Below are positions 14,944 to 24,582 of a DNA stretch of 27,147 nucleotides, one piece after another. The position numbers and the translations under genes are program-made. The notes beneath the pieces are model-generated. The model had not been told where the DNA came from. It ran no database searches and saw nothing but the letters and a program-made list of their open reading frames with translations. Location of the stretch: positions 1 to 27,147 of the IMG/VR virus record IMGVR_UViG_3300017769_002310; one strand, written 5' to 3'. Within the stretch, counting starts at the first letter, position 1, and each line of letters begins with the position of its first letter. The DNA comes from a virus.

Positions 14944-15651
14944 ATGGCAATAAGCGTAGACACTGTGTACCAAAGAGTATTAGCTATGGCTAACAAGGAA
15001 CAAAGAGGTTATATAACACCTCAAGAATTTAATTTATTGGCTAATCAGGCTCAGATAGAAATATTTGAGTCTTATTTTTATGATAAAAATCAAAGAGAAA
15101 GATTAGAGCTAGAAGATACTTATACTGAGGTAAGTATATCTAAATTGCTAGAAAGAAAATTATCACCATTCACAACCATAGGATCTGTTGTAGGTGGTCA
15201 CACATATCCATCGCATTATCAAATAGGTAAAATATTCTTAGATGATTTAGTTTGTGTTAAAATGGATAGAAACGAATTAATGAGATATAAAAAGTCATCA
15301 AGGCATAGCTCAATGAATATAAATAATTTTGATGCTGTATATATCGATACAAGATTAGATGGAAAAGATATTGAAGTTTATAGAATGGATGGTAGTGCTA
15401 CACAAGAAACTGGAGGTGTTAGTTGTGAAGTAATAAATGCACCAGCAACTGTTGAGTGGGCCTATGTAGTTGTAAATGAAAAAGCTTTATACAATGCTAG
15501 TGCTGCGACAAACTTTACGTTACACGCATCTGAAGAAAACACTTTAGTAAACAAAATACTAGAATTAGCTGGTATAGTAATGAACAAACCTGGATTAGTT
15601 GAAATAGCAGCATCTAAAAATGCAGCTGAAACACAAACTCAAAAACAATAA
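14944..15651 (+). CDS. Probable neck / head-tail connector protein
   Basis: A 235-residue protein. The N-terminal helix bundle includes VYQRVLAMANKEQRGYI and TPQEFNLLANQAQIEIFESY, an element I associate with structural neck or tail genes of marine and crAss-like Bacteroidota phages (memory, not verified). The middle is beta-rich with DLVCVKMDRNELMRY and AVYIDTRLDGKDIEVYRMD. The C-terminus is helical and ends in a Gln/Thr-rich tail. It is followed after three bases by a second neck candidate, and both lie directly before the giant nozzle gene, as ring and adaptor proteins do. The start follows AATAAAAAAAAT. Confidence 0.5.
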   Translation: MAISVDTVYQRVLAMANKEQRGYITPQEFNLLANQAQIEIFESYFYDKNQRERLELEDTYTEVSISKLLERKLSPFTTIGSVVGGHTYPSHYQIGKIFLDDLVCVKMDRNELMRYKKSSRHSSMNINNFDAVYIDTRLDGKDIEVYRMDGSATQETGGVSCEVINAPATVEWAYVVVNEKALYNASAATNFTLHASEENTLVNKILELAGIVMNKPGLVEIAASKNAAETQTQKQ

Positions 15652-15654
15652 AAT

Positions 15655-16563
15655 ATGGGATTAAATATAAGTGAAGAACAAGGTTATTACGCGGGGTCTG
15701 GTAATCATGGTAATTATAGGTATTTATCTCTAAAAGATATTGTAAAATCTTTTGTAGCAACATACGTTGGTAAAGGCAAAATATGTGAAAATGTTTACCC
15801 AGGTGATGTTGCGTTTCATGCTAGTAGAGCATTGCAAGAGTTAAGTTACGATACGTTAAAGGTTATTAAAAACTGGGAAGTTGAAATACCAGCTTCGCTA
15901 ATGTTAGTTATGCCAGTTGATTACGTTAACTACTGTAAACTTACATGGGCAGATGAGTCTGGTGTTGAAAGAACAATATATCACACAGATAAAACTTCTA
16001 ATCCTAGAAATATAACAGAAACTGTAAATGCAGATGGTGGGTTTACAATATCTGGTGCTAATGATGATTTAGCTTTTACAGAAGAGTCTGAAACTAGAGA
16101 CTTGTATATGGCTCAACAACAAAGTAATATTGTTTCAAATAGACAGGATCAAGACGCGTACAATTACTTAGAGGGTAGTAGATACGGTATTGAACCTGCT
16201 CACTCTCAAGTTAACGGTAGTTTTTATATTGATCAACAAGCAGGAAAGTTTCATTTTAGCTCTAATATTTCAGGAAAGAATGTAATATTAAAGTATATAA
16301 GCGATGGACTTGTTACGGACAGCGATCACGTTGGTTTAGATTTTGGAGGTACACCAGTACCTAAATTTGCTGAAGAAGCTATGTATAAGCATATGCTTTT
16401 TGGTATTTTGTTATCAAGAAAAGATACACCTGGTGGTTTACTTGCTGAAGTTAAAAAACAAAAATTTGCTGAAACAAGAAAAACTAAATTAAGATTACAA
16501 AACTTTAAACTAGAAGAATATACTAGAATACTAAGAGGAGGTAGTAAAATTATAAAACACTAA
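15655..16563 (+). CDS. Probable head-tail adaptor (tail tubular A-like)
   Basis: A 302-residue protein. DVAFHASRALQELSYDTLK (about 43-61) followed by a strand WEVEIPASLMLVMPVDYVNY recalls the adaptor fold of T7 gp11 / P22 gp4-type connectors, where a helical bundle precedes a beta region containing a Pro-rich loop and D-Y. The C-terminal region has EEAMYKHMLFGILLSRKD and a basic end KLRLQNFKLEEYTRIL. It sits immediately before the nozzle gene, the position of gp11 before gp12 in T7. It would form a ring under the portal. Fold assignment is by eye, without a profile search. Confidence 0.6.
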   Translation: MGLNISEEQGYYAGSGNHGNYRYLSLKDIVKSFVATYVGKGKICENVYPGDVAFHASRALQELSYDTLKVIKNWEVEIPASLMLVMPVDYVNYCKLTWADESGVERTIYHTDKTSNPRNITETVNADGGFTISGANDDLAFTEESETRDLYMAQQQSNIVSNRQDQDAYNYLEGSRYGIEPAHSQVNGSFYIDQQAGKFHFSSNISGKNVILKYISDGLVTDSDHVGLDFGGTPVPKFAEEAMYKHMLFGILLSRKDTPGGLLAEVKKQKFAETRKTKLRLQNFKLEEYTRILRGGSKIIKH

Positions 16564-16566
16564 AAT

Positions 16567-19500
16567 ATGCCGGAGTTAAAACGTAACTTCTCTCAGGCCA
16601 AAATGAATAAAGACCTTGACGAAAGGTTAATTCCAAATGGCCAATATAGAGATGCAACAAATATACAAATATCTACTTCAGACGACTCTAACGTTGGTTC
16701 TGCTCAGACACTACTGGGTAACACTATAAAAAACACTATAGAAAACGGTATATATAGTGTGCCAACAACTTCAACATGCATAGGATCAGTTGGTTTGCCA
16801 GAAACAGATAAAATATATTATATGGTTTCTGCTGGTATTAACACAACTACTGGTGCCACTTTACCAATACAAAGAGATTATATACTAGAATACGATACTT
16901 TAAAAAGAAGTTCTAAGTATGTTTTTGTCGATATATATGGAGTTTCTACAAAAGCGTCTACAACTGTCAGCAATTCGGTAACAATAAAAATACCTGACGG
17001 TGGTAGTTCTACGATAAACAAAACCGGTGTTAGAGCTGGAATGACTTTTACACATTCTAGCGTTAATATAAATGACGAGGTTACTGTTGCTGATATAGCG
17101 TACGATGCAGGTAATAGTCGTTGGACAATAACATTGAGTAGCGCTGTTTCGGTTAGTGGTAACGACGACGTATTTTTTGTAGCACCTAGAATTTTAAACT
17201 TTAACAGAAACTCTATAATAACTGGTATTAACGTTTTAGATGATTTTTTATTTTGGACAGATGGTATTAACGAGCCTAAAAAAATAAACATAAAAAGATC
17301 TATAGCTGGTACTGGTGGTGAGGAATATTTACAAGGTGGTGGTATAGCTGGTTTTAATCCATCACCAACAAACGCTCCTACTACAAATATATTTGAGGGC
17401 GACACACATGACTTTCACACAAGACTAGTTGCTGATAGAGATGGAAACAGTTTTTTAGAAATTGTAACTGATAGAACTGGAAAAAAAGCCGTATACGTAG
17501 AGGAAAAAAATATAACAGTAATTAAAAAATCTCCTACACAGCCATTAACCCTAGAAATGTCTGATCAAAAAGATCCTAGAATAAATAATGCTGGAGATGC
17601 AAACTTAAGGTATACAAGTGCTTCTATTAACTTTACGGATGTTGATGCTGGAGACGAAATATCTCCAGATTTTGATACACCAATAGATTACAGAGTTGGT
17701 GATATTATATTGTTTACAGCTGACACAGCTCTTTCAAATGCTACTTTTGCAGAATCAGAGGCTGTTGTAAGAGGTGTTGTTACAGAGTCTTTAGTTAATA
17801 ACCCAAATAATTTAAACACTGCTGGTTTTACTATTAGAATATTATCTATAGCTGGAGATATAGAAGAGGCTGTTGTTGACTATTACATTAGATTAGTTGA
17901 CAGTGAGCCTCTTTTTGAGTTTAAATTTGTAAGGTTTTCTTACAGATACAAATACCAAGATGGTGAGTATTCTTGTTTTGCACCTTTTTCTGAGATAGCG
18001 TTTATACCTGGTGGTTACGATTATTTACCTAAAAAGGGTTATAACCTTGGTATGAGAAATACCATAAAAAGTTTAAAGTTAAAAAATTACTTTCCAGAAG
18101 AGTTAATATCAAACGACGTTGTTGGTATAGATATACTTTATAAAGAAGACAATAGCCCAGTCGTTTACACTGTTAAATCTTTAACAAGTAAAGATGGACA
18201 TCCTTATTGGACTGATTTTCAAAACAACGCATATGATAGAGGAGAGTACAATGTGACCTCTGATGTTATCCACGCGGTTGTTCCATCTAATCAACTACTA
18301 AGACCTTTTGACAATGTTCCAAGATCTGCTATAGCGCAAGAAATAAGTGCTAATAGAATTATATATGGTAACTACGTACAAAACTATAATGTAGATGATC
18401 CTGAACTGCTCTTAGAGCTCCACTCTCAAGACATAGATAATGTTGGAGTGTTACACGCTGCACCATCAGTTAAAACCATGAGAACGTATCAGGTTGGTGT
18501 AGTATTTAGTGATAAGTATGGAAGAGAAACACCAGTGCTTACATCTAAAAATGCTTCAATTACTGTTAGCAAAAACTTTTCAACAAAAAGAAACAGAATG
18601 TTTACAAGGCTACAGAGTGATCCACCTAGCTGGGCAACGCATTTTTCTTTTTACGTAAAAGAAACGTCATCAGAATATTACAACATGGCAATGGATAGAT
18701 TTTACACTGCTAACGATGGTAACATATGGCTTTCGTTTCCTTCTTCAGAAAGAAACAAGCTTATGGAAGATGATTATCTAATACTAAAAAAGTCTCATAG
18801 AACAAACCAACCTGTTTATGAAAAAGCTAGATATAAAGTATTAGCTATAGAAAACGAAGCTCCTGACTTTATAAAAACAGTTGTAAGTGTTATAGGTGAT
18901 TGTCCAGTGGGAACAAGCCCAAACTTTAATTTTGGTAATGGATCTGGTAGTGGTTACCCTGTAAACGGTGGTACTGAGGTATGGGTTGAGGAAAGTGCGT
19001 TTAATGGTGCGTTTGGTTCTGATTTATTGATAAAGACACCGGATAAAATGTTTATAACTCTTATATCTACAGAAGATTCTTCTAAAGAGTATGGCGTTAT
19101 GAATATAAGAGATGATGGTAGTGGCAAATATATTATTAAGATTAATGGTGCTTTTGGAAATGACATGGACTTTACAGATACAGATCCTACTACTACTGGG
19201 CCACAACCTCCAGCGGGATTAATATTAAGACTTGTAGAGCACAAGGTTGAAAACAAACCTGAATTTGATGGAAGGTTTTTTGTAAAGATACACAGAGATG
19301 AAGGTTTGGCTAAATACGTTTTGTCTGCTGGAGATGGTGAAGATCAAAATTACAAAGTATTAAACTCTTGGTCATTAAGATATTTAAACAACAATGGTTA
19401 CAAAGGTGGTGGTTCATATCCAATAACAACTGATCACTATCAAGCTTTAAAAAGTGAGGGTGGTAGTTTAAGTGGTAAAAGTCACCCAACAGAATATTCA

Positions 19501-22500
19501 CATCATCATACTGGTAGTCCTGCCGCGGCTTACCAATGGGGTGGAACAAATGGCAAGCGTTTTGACATAACTAGTTCAGCAATTCACAACGACCCTGTGC
19601 ACGCCTTGGGTAATGATGCTGTAACTTTTAATGGTATAAACCCAAAAGCTAAAGAGTTTTGGGAGGGTATAAAAGGTTTGAAATCATTTTTTATTGATTG
19701 TGCAACTGCTTATCAATGGAGTGGTCACGAAGATTATATACCTGGAGATAGAGTTAATGGTAACACAAATGATGGTTATGAACTATCACTGTTTATGAGG
19801 CCTGACGCTGAGCAAGTTTGGTATAACAACAATAACAACTTCACTAGTTCTAAAAAATCAAATGGAACTAGCAGAAGTATAAACAACTCTCAGGGTGCTG
19901 CAATATCTAGAGGTATATGGGGTTGGCACACAACACCTACTGGCGACACGCGTTGCTATATGGATATTTCTTGGTCTGGTATGGAAAACAAAAGTACTAG
20001 CCCGTGGAACCCGCCGTACAAGCATAGACTGCAAGAACACAGCACTGGTGTAAGAGCTGCGGCTTGGAAGTTTATGGAAAAACTAGTGCAAAGTGGAACT
20101 AAGTTTAGATTTAGAAATGATCCAGATAAAATTATTTACGAAACATATGATTATGATTACCAAAACACACCACATGGTAAAAGTGAGTACAGAAGTAATG
20201 CCACTAAATTTATAGGCGCTTATGGTATAAGAAATTTTAAAGACGATGGTATAACTGGAAACAAAGCTGCAAAAAAATTATATAGAGACAAATGTGTTCG
20301 ACAAAGATGGACTATAGGTGTTAAGCCTGGTATTGGTAGTGGGCCAAGTGGTTACAATCCTATGACTGGTACAATAAATGGTGCTCCAACACCGGTTAGA
20401 GCATTAAAGCATGATGCTGATGATTTTGATGTTATTGAAATAATAGAACCTTTTATTAGTAACGAAACTAAAGATAACTTTACAGAAAATCCTGCTGTGT
20501 GGGAAGTTGAACCAAGAGAATCTGTTGATTTAGATATATATTACCAAGCTAGTGGTTTGCAACCTATAACTTTAAATCACGAAACAAACGAACAGTATAT
20601 ACCTATAGGCAGTACTTTTGTGACTAAAAATTCTAGCGGTACACCTACAACACATACAGTAAGTTCATGGAGTGGTCAGACGGTAAACTTTACACCAACT
20701 TTACCAGCTAACACCACTATATCCGACATGCAGACTATAACTTTTATAAAAAGAAGAAATTATTGGGTTGGTAGCAAAGTTAATGGTCAAGTTACTAGTG
20801 GTACAGCTATAGTTGTACATGGTGGTCCTACCGCTGTTGGTAGTCAAAGACTATTTAAACAATACCACATGCTAGACTGGGCAAATTGCTTTTCATATGG
20901 TAACGGTGTAGAAACTGACAGAATTAGAGATAGTTTTAACGAGCCTAGATTTGCTAATGGTGTTAAAGCATCTACAGTTTTAGCAGAACCTGTGAGAGAA
21001 GAAAGAAGAAAGCACGGTTTAATATTTTCTGGTATATATAATTCAAACGCTGGTGTTAACAACACTAATCAATTTATAGCTGCGGAAAATATTACAAAAG
21101 ATTTAAATCCTGTATATGGTAGTATACAAAAACTTCACACTAGAAATACAGACTTAATAACTCTTTGTGAAGACAAAGTTTTAAAAGTTTTAACAAAGAA
21201 AGATGCATTATTCAACGCTGATGGAAATGCAAATGTAACGTCAAACAAAATGGTACTAGGCCAAGCAACAGCTTATTCTGGTAATTGGGGTATAGCAACA
21301 AACCCAGAGTCTTTTGTATCAACACCACAACAGTTGTACTTTACAGATATAACAAGAGGTCAAGTATTGGCAATGAGTAGAGAAGGTGTTAGATCAATAT
21401 CTGATTTAGGTATGAAAGATTATTTTACCGACCTATTAAGAGATTATGCTGATATTGCAATTGGTAGTTACGATGCAAAGAAAAAAGAATACAATATAAC
21501 TATAGGTAAAAGATATAACAAAAGACAATTACAACCTGAGTTTACAACTATATCTTATGGTGAAAAAGCTAAGGGTTGGGTAAGTTTCAAATCTTTTAAA
21601 CCAGAACAAGGTTTAAGTTTAAATAATGAGTATTACACTTTTAAAAATGGACAGTTGTATTTACATCACAGTAATGAAACTAGAAATAATTTTTATGGTG
21701 TACACACGGAGTCTGATGTTACAGTTGTGTTTAATGATAAGCCAGAATCAGTAAAAAGCTTTGGCGCGTTAAACTACGAAGGTAGTCAAGCAAGAATAAC
21801 TCAGTTTACAACTTCAAACGCAACTGCATACGACACTGTTGGTGGATCAAGTACTGTTGCTTTTAACGACGGTGAGTATTATAATCTTGATGCAAAAACT
21901 GGTTGGTATGTAGAGTCTATAATTACAAACAAACAAACTGGTAACATAGTAGAGTTTAAAGAAAAAGAGGGAAAATGGTTTGGGTTAATTGCTGGAGATC
22001 AAACAAATCTAGATAATTTAGACGAAACAGAGTTTTCTGTTCAAGGTTTAGGCCAAGCATCTTTTTCACATAGTAATCCCGGTGGTGGTAGTCATCCAAA
22101 TGTTGGACAAGTACCTATTACTTGGGCTGATAACGTTTCTTCAACTTATCAAGGTGATGATGGTAGTGGTGGTGCTTGGGACGGAAGTTTACAAACAGCT
22201 TGGACTTGTACTAGTAAAGCTATTAATTATACTGTTGGCACAACCGTTGCACAGCAAGTTGTTAACTTAACAATATCTAATATTGTAGGAGGTTCTTACA
22301 CTGGATACGATTTAGATGCTCTTGATTTTAAAATTGGCGGAGCAACAGAAACTTCATCTGGAGTGTTTCAGGGTGGTAATGTTGATGCAAATATAACTCA
22401 AGTTGCATTTACAAATAACGGTGTGGCAGGTGATCCGGCAAACACGGTTAACGTCGCTATAACAATGCCATCTTTTACTGTACCTACGGCAGCTGCTATT

Positions 22501-24177
22501 TACTATATAGATATTGACGATGATTTAGGCGCAAAAAGAAATCAAGCTAACAGAAGTCTATGCGCTAGAGTGCATTATCCATTTTTTACTAACCATGTGA
22601 TAACGATAGCAACCATGACACCTCATGCTGCTACGGTAACTAGAACTCAAGAAGATAGTGGTTCTTCATCTGGAACAACTAAACAAAGGTATCAAAGTAG
22701 TGATTTAGTTGATGGAATGATGAGTCAAGTTGTACAATTAACGTTTACAGCAAACAGTGGTTATTATTACGACGGTCTTGCTAGGTCACAGCAAAACGTA
22801 AACCAAACTGGATATGACTATACGCCTTATTACAACTCGTTAGAAGGTAACCATGCTTACGACGCAAATGGTAGACTTACTACTTTTTCTTACATACTTG
22901 AATATACCCCACCTGGTAATGCTCCTTTAAATCCAGATCCTTCTAATTTATGTAGGCTGTTTCATCAGTTTAATATTCATTTTAAACTTGTGCAGGCGCC
23001 TGTAATTCCTAGTAATCAATTAAGTTCAATAAGCTTTTCACCTACAGCACCTACTACCCCAAGCACAATGCCTGTCACGGTATCTGGTACGGTTGGAGCA
23101 CAATACACACTTCAAGTTTCTTTACAACAAGGTTTGAGCAATAATAGTATTGCCACTAGCGATGGTTATTATAATTTTACAAATAATGTTTTTCAAACAA
23201 GTTCTGTAAACTCTGGCACGCAAACTATAACTGCTGAGGGTATGAATAGACACAATATAACAATACCAATAAACAACGGTGCTAAAAGAAGATTTGATAT
23301 AATTGCAGCTGGTGCTGGATCACCAACTACAAGCTTAGCGACTGGAGTGCCTGACGCTCACGGAGAAGCTAGTATAATACAAGAGGGTGTTTCTACATTG
23401 ACTTTTACAACTAAAACTTTCAGTGGTGGGTACACCGGTATGGTAAGCATAGTAGTTACTAGACCAACTGGAGTTACAACAGAGCCAACTACTATAACTA
23501 CTACTGGTGGTACTGCTGGTGCAACTTCTACAGAAATAACACTTGACGAGCAAGTTGACGGTATACAAGCTGGAATGGTTATTACTGGTATTGGCGTGCC
23601 ACATAACACTACTGTATTGGCAATAAAAGATAAAAGATTTGTTACTTCAAGTGGTAGTGTAGCCGTTACAGATGGTAGAACTTTAAACTTTAGCTTAAAT
23701 GATGGTAATATAAAAGCTTTTGAAATAACAGTTACTCCTCAAGGAGATGGTGTTTTAAGTATAGATGGTACTGGTGGTAGTAGACAACCTAACGCTAGTG
23801 ATTTTTCAACAGGTTCAACAGTTAAAATTGACGCTGCTGGAGCAGGTACTAACCTTCCAAACGCTAGCGCTTTAAGAGTAACATCAACCGTTGGTGTAGG
23901 AGTTGGCATGACATTTGTACTTGGATCTACTACACACACTGTTAATAGTATCACAAGCTCAACAGCTTTGGGTATATCACCTAACTTACAAGCTGGTTTA
24001 GCAGCGGGTCTTTCTATAATATTTGAAAAGCCTACAGCGCTAGGTGTTGAGCTTAGACATGTTGAAGCTTACAAGGATCAAACATCTGTTAAAATTAGAG
24101 GGTTGTTTGAAATAACTTCAATACCACAGGACGATACTGTAGAAATTTATTTAGATAACTTTATACATATAGAATAA
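16567..24177 (+). CDS. Giant tail nozzle / muzzle protein, 2536 residues
   Basis: The largest gene, 7.6 kb. The N-terminus ELKRNFSQAKMNKDLDERL then PNGQYRDATNI, and later VLDDFLFWTDGINEPKKINI, NITVIKKSP, VRFSYRYKYQDGEYS and PKKGYNLGM, are elements I associate with the beta-propeller nozzle (tail tubular B) of podoviruses and the muzzle of crAss-like phages. It probably forms the distal tube through which DNA leaves. Core signals recur near 1490-1700 (KLHTRNTDLITLCEDKVLK, YGEKAKGWVSF), with a Gly/Asn/His-rich insertion from about 930 to 1330 and a long beta-rich C-terminal extension after about 1740. These may be receptor-binding parts. A small G-M-T-F module recurs about four times (154-208, 1343-1398, 2309-2376, 2418-2489). 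T7 gp12 is only about 790 residues, so two-thirds here is accretion. Confidence 0.72.
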   Translation: MPELKRNFSQAKMNKDLDERLIPNGQYRDATNIQISTSDDSNVGSAQTLLGNTIKNTIENGIYSVPTTSTCIGSVGLPETDKIYYMVSAGINTTTGATLPIQRDYILEYDTLKRSSKYVFVDIYGVSTKASTTVSNSVTIKIPDGGSSTINKTGVRAGMTFTHSSVNINDEVTVADIAYDAGNSRWTITLSSAVSVSGNDDVFFVAPRILNFNRNSIITGINVLDDFLFWTDGINEPKKINIKRSIAGTGGEEYLQGGGIAGFNPSPTNAPTTNIFEGDTHDFHTRLVADRDGNSFLEIVTDRTGKKAVYVEEKNITVIKKSPTQPLTLEMSDQKDPRINNAGDANLRYTSASINFTDVDAGDEISPDFDTPIDYRVGDIILFTADTALSNATFAESEAVVRGVVTESLVNNPNNLNTAGFTIRILSIAGDIEEAVVDYYIRLVDSEPLFEFKFVRFSYRYKYQDGEYSCFAPFSEIAFIPGGYDYLPKKGYNLGMRNTIKSLKLKNYFPEELISNDVVGIDILYKEDNSPVVYTVKSLTSKDGHPYWTDFQNNAYDRGEYNVTSDVIHAVVPSNQLLRPFDNVPRSAIAQEISANRIIYGNYVQNYNVDDPELLLELHSQDIDNVGVLHAAPSVKTMRTYQVGVVFSDKYGRETPVLTSKNASITVSKNFSTKRNRMFTRLQSDPPSWATHFSFYVKETSSEYYNMAMDRFYTANDGNIWLSFPSSERNKLMEDDYLILKKSHRTNQPVYEKARYKVLAIENEAPDFIKTVVSVIGDCPVGTSPNFNFGNGSGSGYPVNGGTEVWVEESAFNGAFGSDLLIKTPDKMFITLISTEDSSKEYGVMNIRDDGSGKYIIKINGAFGNDMDFTDTDPTTTGPQPPAGLILRLVEHKVENKPEFDGRFFVKIHRDEGLAKYVLSAGDGEDQNYKVLNSWSLRYLNNNGYKGGGSYPITTDHYQALKSEGGSLSGKSHPTEYSHHHTGSPAAAYQWGGTNGKRFDITSSAIHNDPVHALGNDAVTFNGINPKAKEFWEGIKGLKSFFIDCATAYQWSGHEDYIPGDRVNGNTNDGYELSLFMRPDAEQVWYNNNNNFTSSKKSNGTSRSINNSQGAAISRGIWGWHTTPTGDTRCYMDISWSGMENKSTSPWNPPYKHRLQEHSTGVRAAAWKFMEKLVQSGTKFRFRNDPDKIIYETYDYDYQNTPHGKSEYRSNATKFIGAYGIRNFKDDGITGNKAAKKLYRDKCVRQRWTIGVKPGIGSGPSGYNPMTGTINGAPTPVRALKHDADDFDVIEIIEPFISNETKDNFTENPAVWEVEPRESVDLDIYYQASGLQPITLNHETNEQYIPIGSTFVTKNSSGTPTTHTVSSWSGQTVNFTPTLPANTTISDMQTITFIKRRNYWVGSKVNGQVTSGTAIVVHGGPTAVGSQRLFKQYHMLDWANCFSYGNGVETDRIRDSFNEPRFANGVKASTVLAEPVREERRKHGLIFSGIYNSNAGVNNTNQFIAAENITKDLNPVYGSIQKLHTRNTDLITLCEDKVLKVLTKKDALFNADGNANVTSNKMVLGQATAYSGNWGIATNPESFVSTPQQLYFTDITRGQVLAMSREGVRSISDLGMKDYFTDLLRDYADIAIGSYDAKKKEYNITIGKRYNKRQLQPEFTTISYGEKAKGWVSFKSFKPEQGLSLNNEYYTFKNGQLYLHHSNETRNNFYGVHTESDVTVVFNDKPESVKSFGALNYEGSQARITQFTTSNATAYDTVGGSSTVAFNDGEYYNLDAKTGWYVESIITNKQTGNIVEFKEKEGKWFGLIAGDQTNLDNLDETEFSVQGLGQASFSHSNPGGGSHPNVGQVPITWADNVSSTYQGDDGSGGAWDGSLQTAWTCTSKAINYTVGTTVAQQVVNLTISNIVGGSYTGYDLDALDFKIGGATETSSGVFQGGNVDANITQVAFTNNGVAGDPANTVNVAITMPSFTVPTAAAIYYIDIDDDLGAKRNQANRSLCARVHYPFFTNHVITIATMTPHAATVTRTQEDSGSSSGTTKQRYQSSDLVDGMMSQVVQLTFTANSGYYYDGLARSQQNVNQTGYDYTPYYNSLEGNHAYDANGRLTTFSYILEYTPPGNAPLNPDPSNLCRLFHQFNIHFKLVQAPVIPSNQLSSISFSPTAPTTPSTMPVTVSGTVGAQYTLQVSLQQGLSNNSIATSDGYYNFTNNVFQTSSVNSGTQTITAEGMNRHNITIPINNGAKRRFDIIAAGAGSPTTSLATGVPDAHGEASIIQEGVSTLTFTTKTFSGGYTGMVSIVVTRPTGVTTEPTTITTTGGTAGATSTEITLDEQVDGIQAGMVITGIGVPHNTTVLAIKDKRFVTSSGSVAVTDGRTLNFSLNDGNIKAFEITVTPQGDGVLSIDGTGGSRQPNASDFSTGSTVKIDAAGAGTNLPNASALRVTSTVGVGVGMTFVLGSTTHTVNSITSSTALGISPNLQAGLAAGLSIIFEKPTALGVELRHVEAYKDQTSVKIRGLFEITSIPQDDTVEIYLDNFIHIE

Positions 24178-24539
24178 TGCCAACAATAACACTAACATTC
24201 AACAAGCCTTTAAACGTATCCTGCCAAGTTGGCGACACTGCTTACACTGTTCCAACTACAACTACCGCGGGCTTTACAGTAAATAGTTATTCAGTTACTG
24301 AAATAGGTACTATAACAAGAATACAAAACGCAACTTCAAACTCACCTATACTAACTGTTGACACAAGTTTACCTGGAACTTACAACGGTATAACTAATTT
24401 TGTGTTTTTTAGCAAAGATAACAAGGCTAACCTTAGCAGTGTGCTAGGTTATTACGCTGATGTAAAGTTTAAAAATAGCTCAACATCAGAGGCAGAAATA
24501 TTTAGTATTGGTGCTGACGTATTTGAAAGCAGTAAATAA
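24177..24539 (+). CDS. Small beta-rich structural protein
   Basis: A 120-residue Thr/Ser-rich, beta-rich protein whose ATG overlaps the nozzle stop (TAATG), implying coupled translation. TAGFTVNSYSVTEIGTITRI and the closing TNFVFFSKDNKANL resemble the repeated module of the nozzle in length and strand pattern. The C-terminal half (VLGYYADVKFKNSSTSEAE, then IFSIGADVFESSK) looks like a conserved segment of marine phage tail-associated proteins (memory, unverified). It is likely a tail-tip or tail-fibre accessory that binds the nozzle. No enzyme motif, signal peptide or membrane segment is visible. Confidence 0.65.
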   Translation: MPTITLTFNKPLNVSCQVGDTAYTVPTTTTAGFTVNSYSVTEIGTITRIQNATSNSPILTVDTSLPGTYNGITNFVFFSKDNKANLSSVLGYYADVKFKNSSTSEAEIFSIGADVFESSK

Positions 24540-24559
24540 ACGCTAAAAAGTGTAACTAT

Positions 24560-24582
24560 AATATATAATTAAATTATATATT
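24560..24582. promoter_or_regulatory. 23-base perfect palindrome abutting the cupin start codon
   Basis: AATATATAATT (24560-24570) and AATTATATATT (24572-24582) are exact inverted copies around a single A. The element ends on the base before the ATG at 24583. It could be an operator, part of an AT-rich promoter, or an mRNA hairpin that occludes initiation. Low complexity makes chance more likely than for a mixed sequence, but 11 matched pairs is long. Confidence 0.5.

Noticed and set aside
22082-22270. 62-residue plus-strand frame inside the nozzle gene
   Set aside because: It is out of frame within a continuous 2536-codon gene, and its Val/Leu-rich product is a shifted reading of Gly/Ser/Thr codons.
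16567-24177. The giant gene as a tape-measure protein
   Set aside because: It is beta-rich with nozzle-like motifs and lacks the long coiled-coil and transmembrane pattern of tape measures; neighbouring genes follow a podovirus order.
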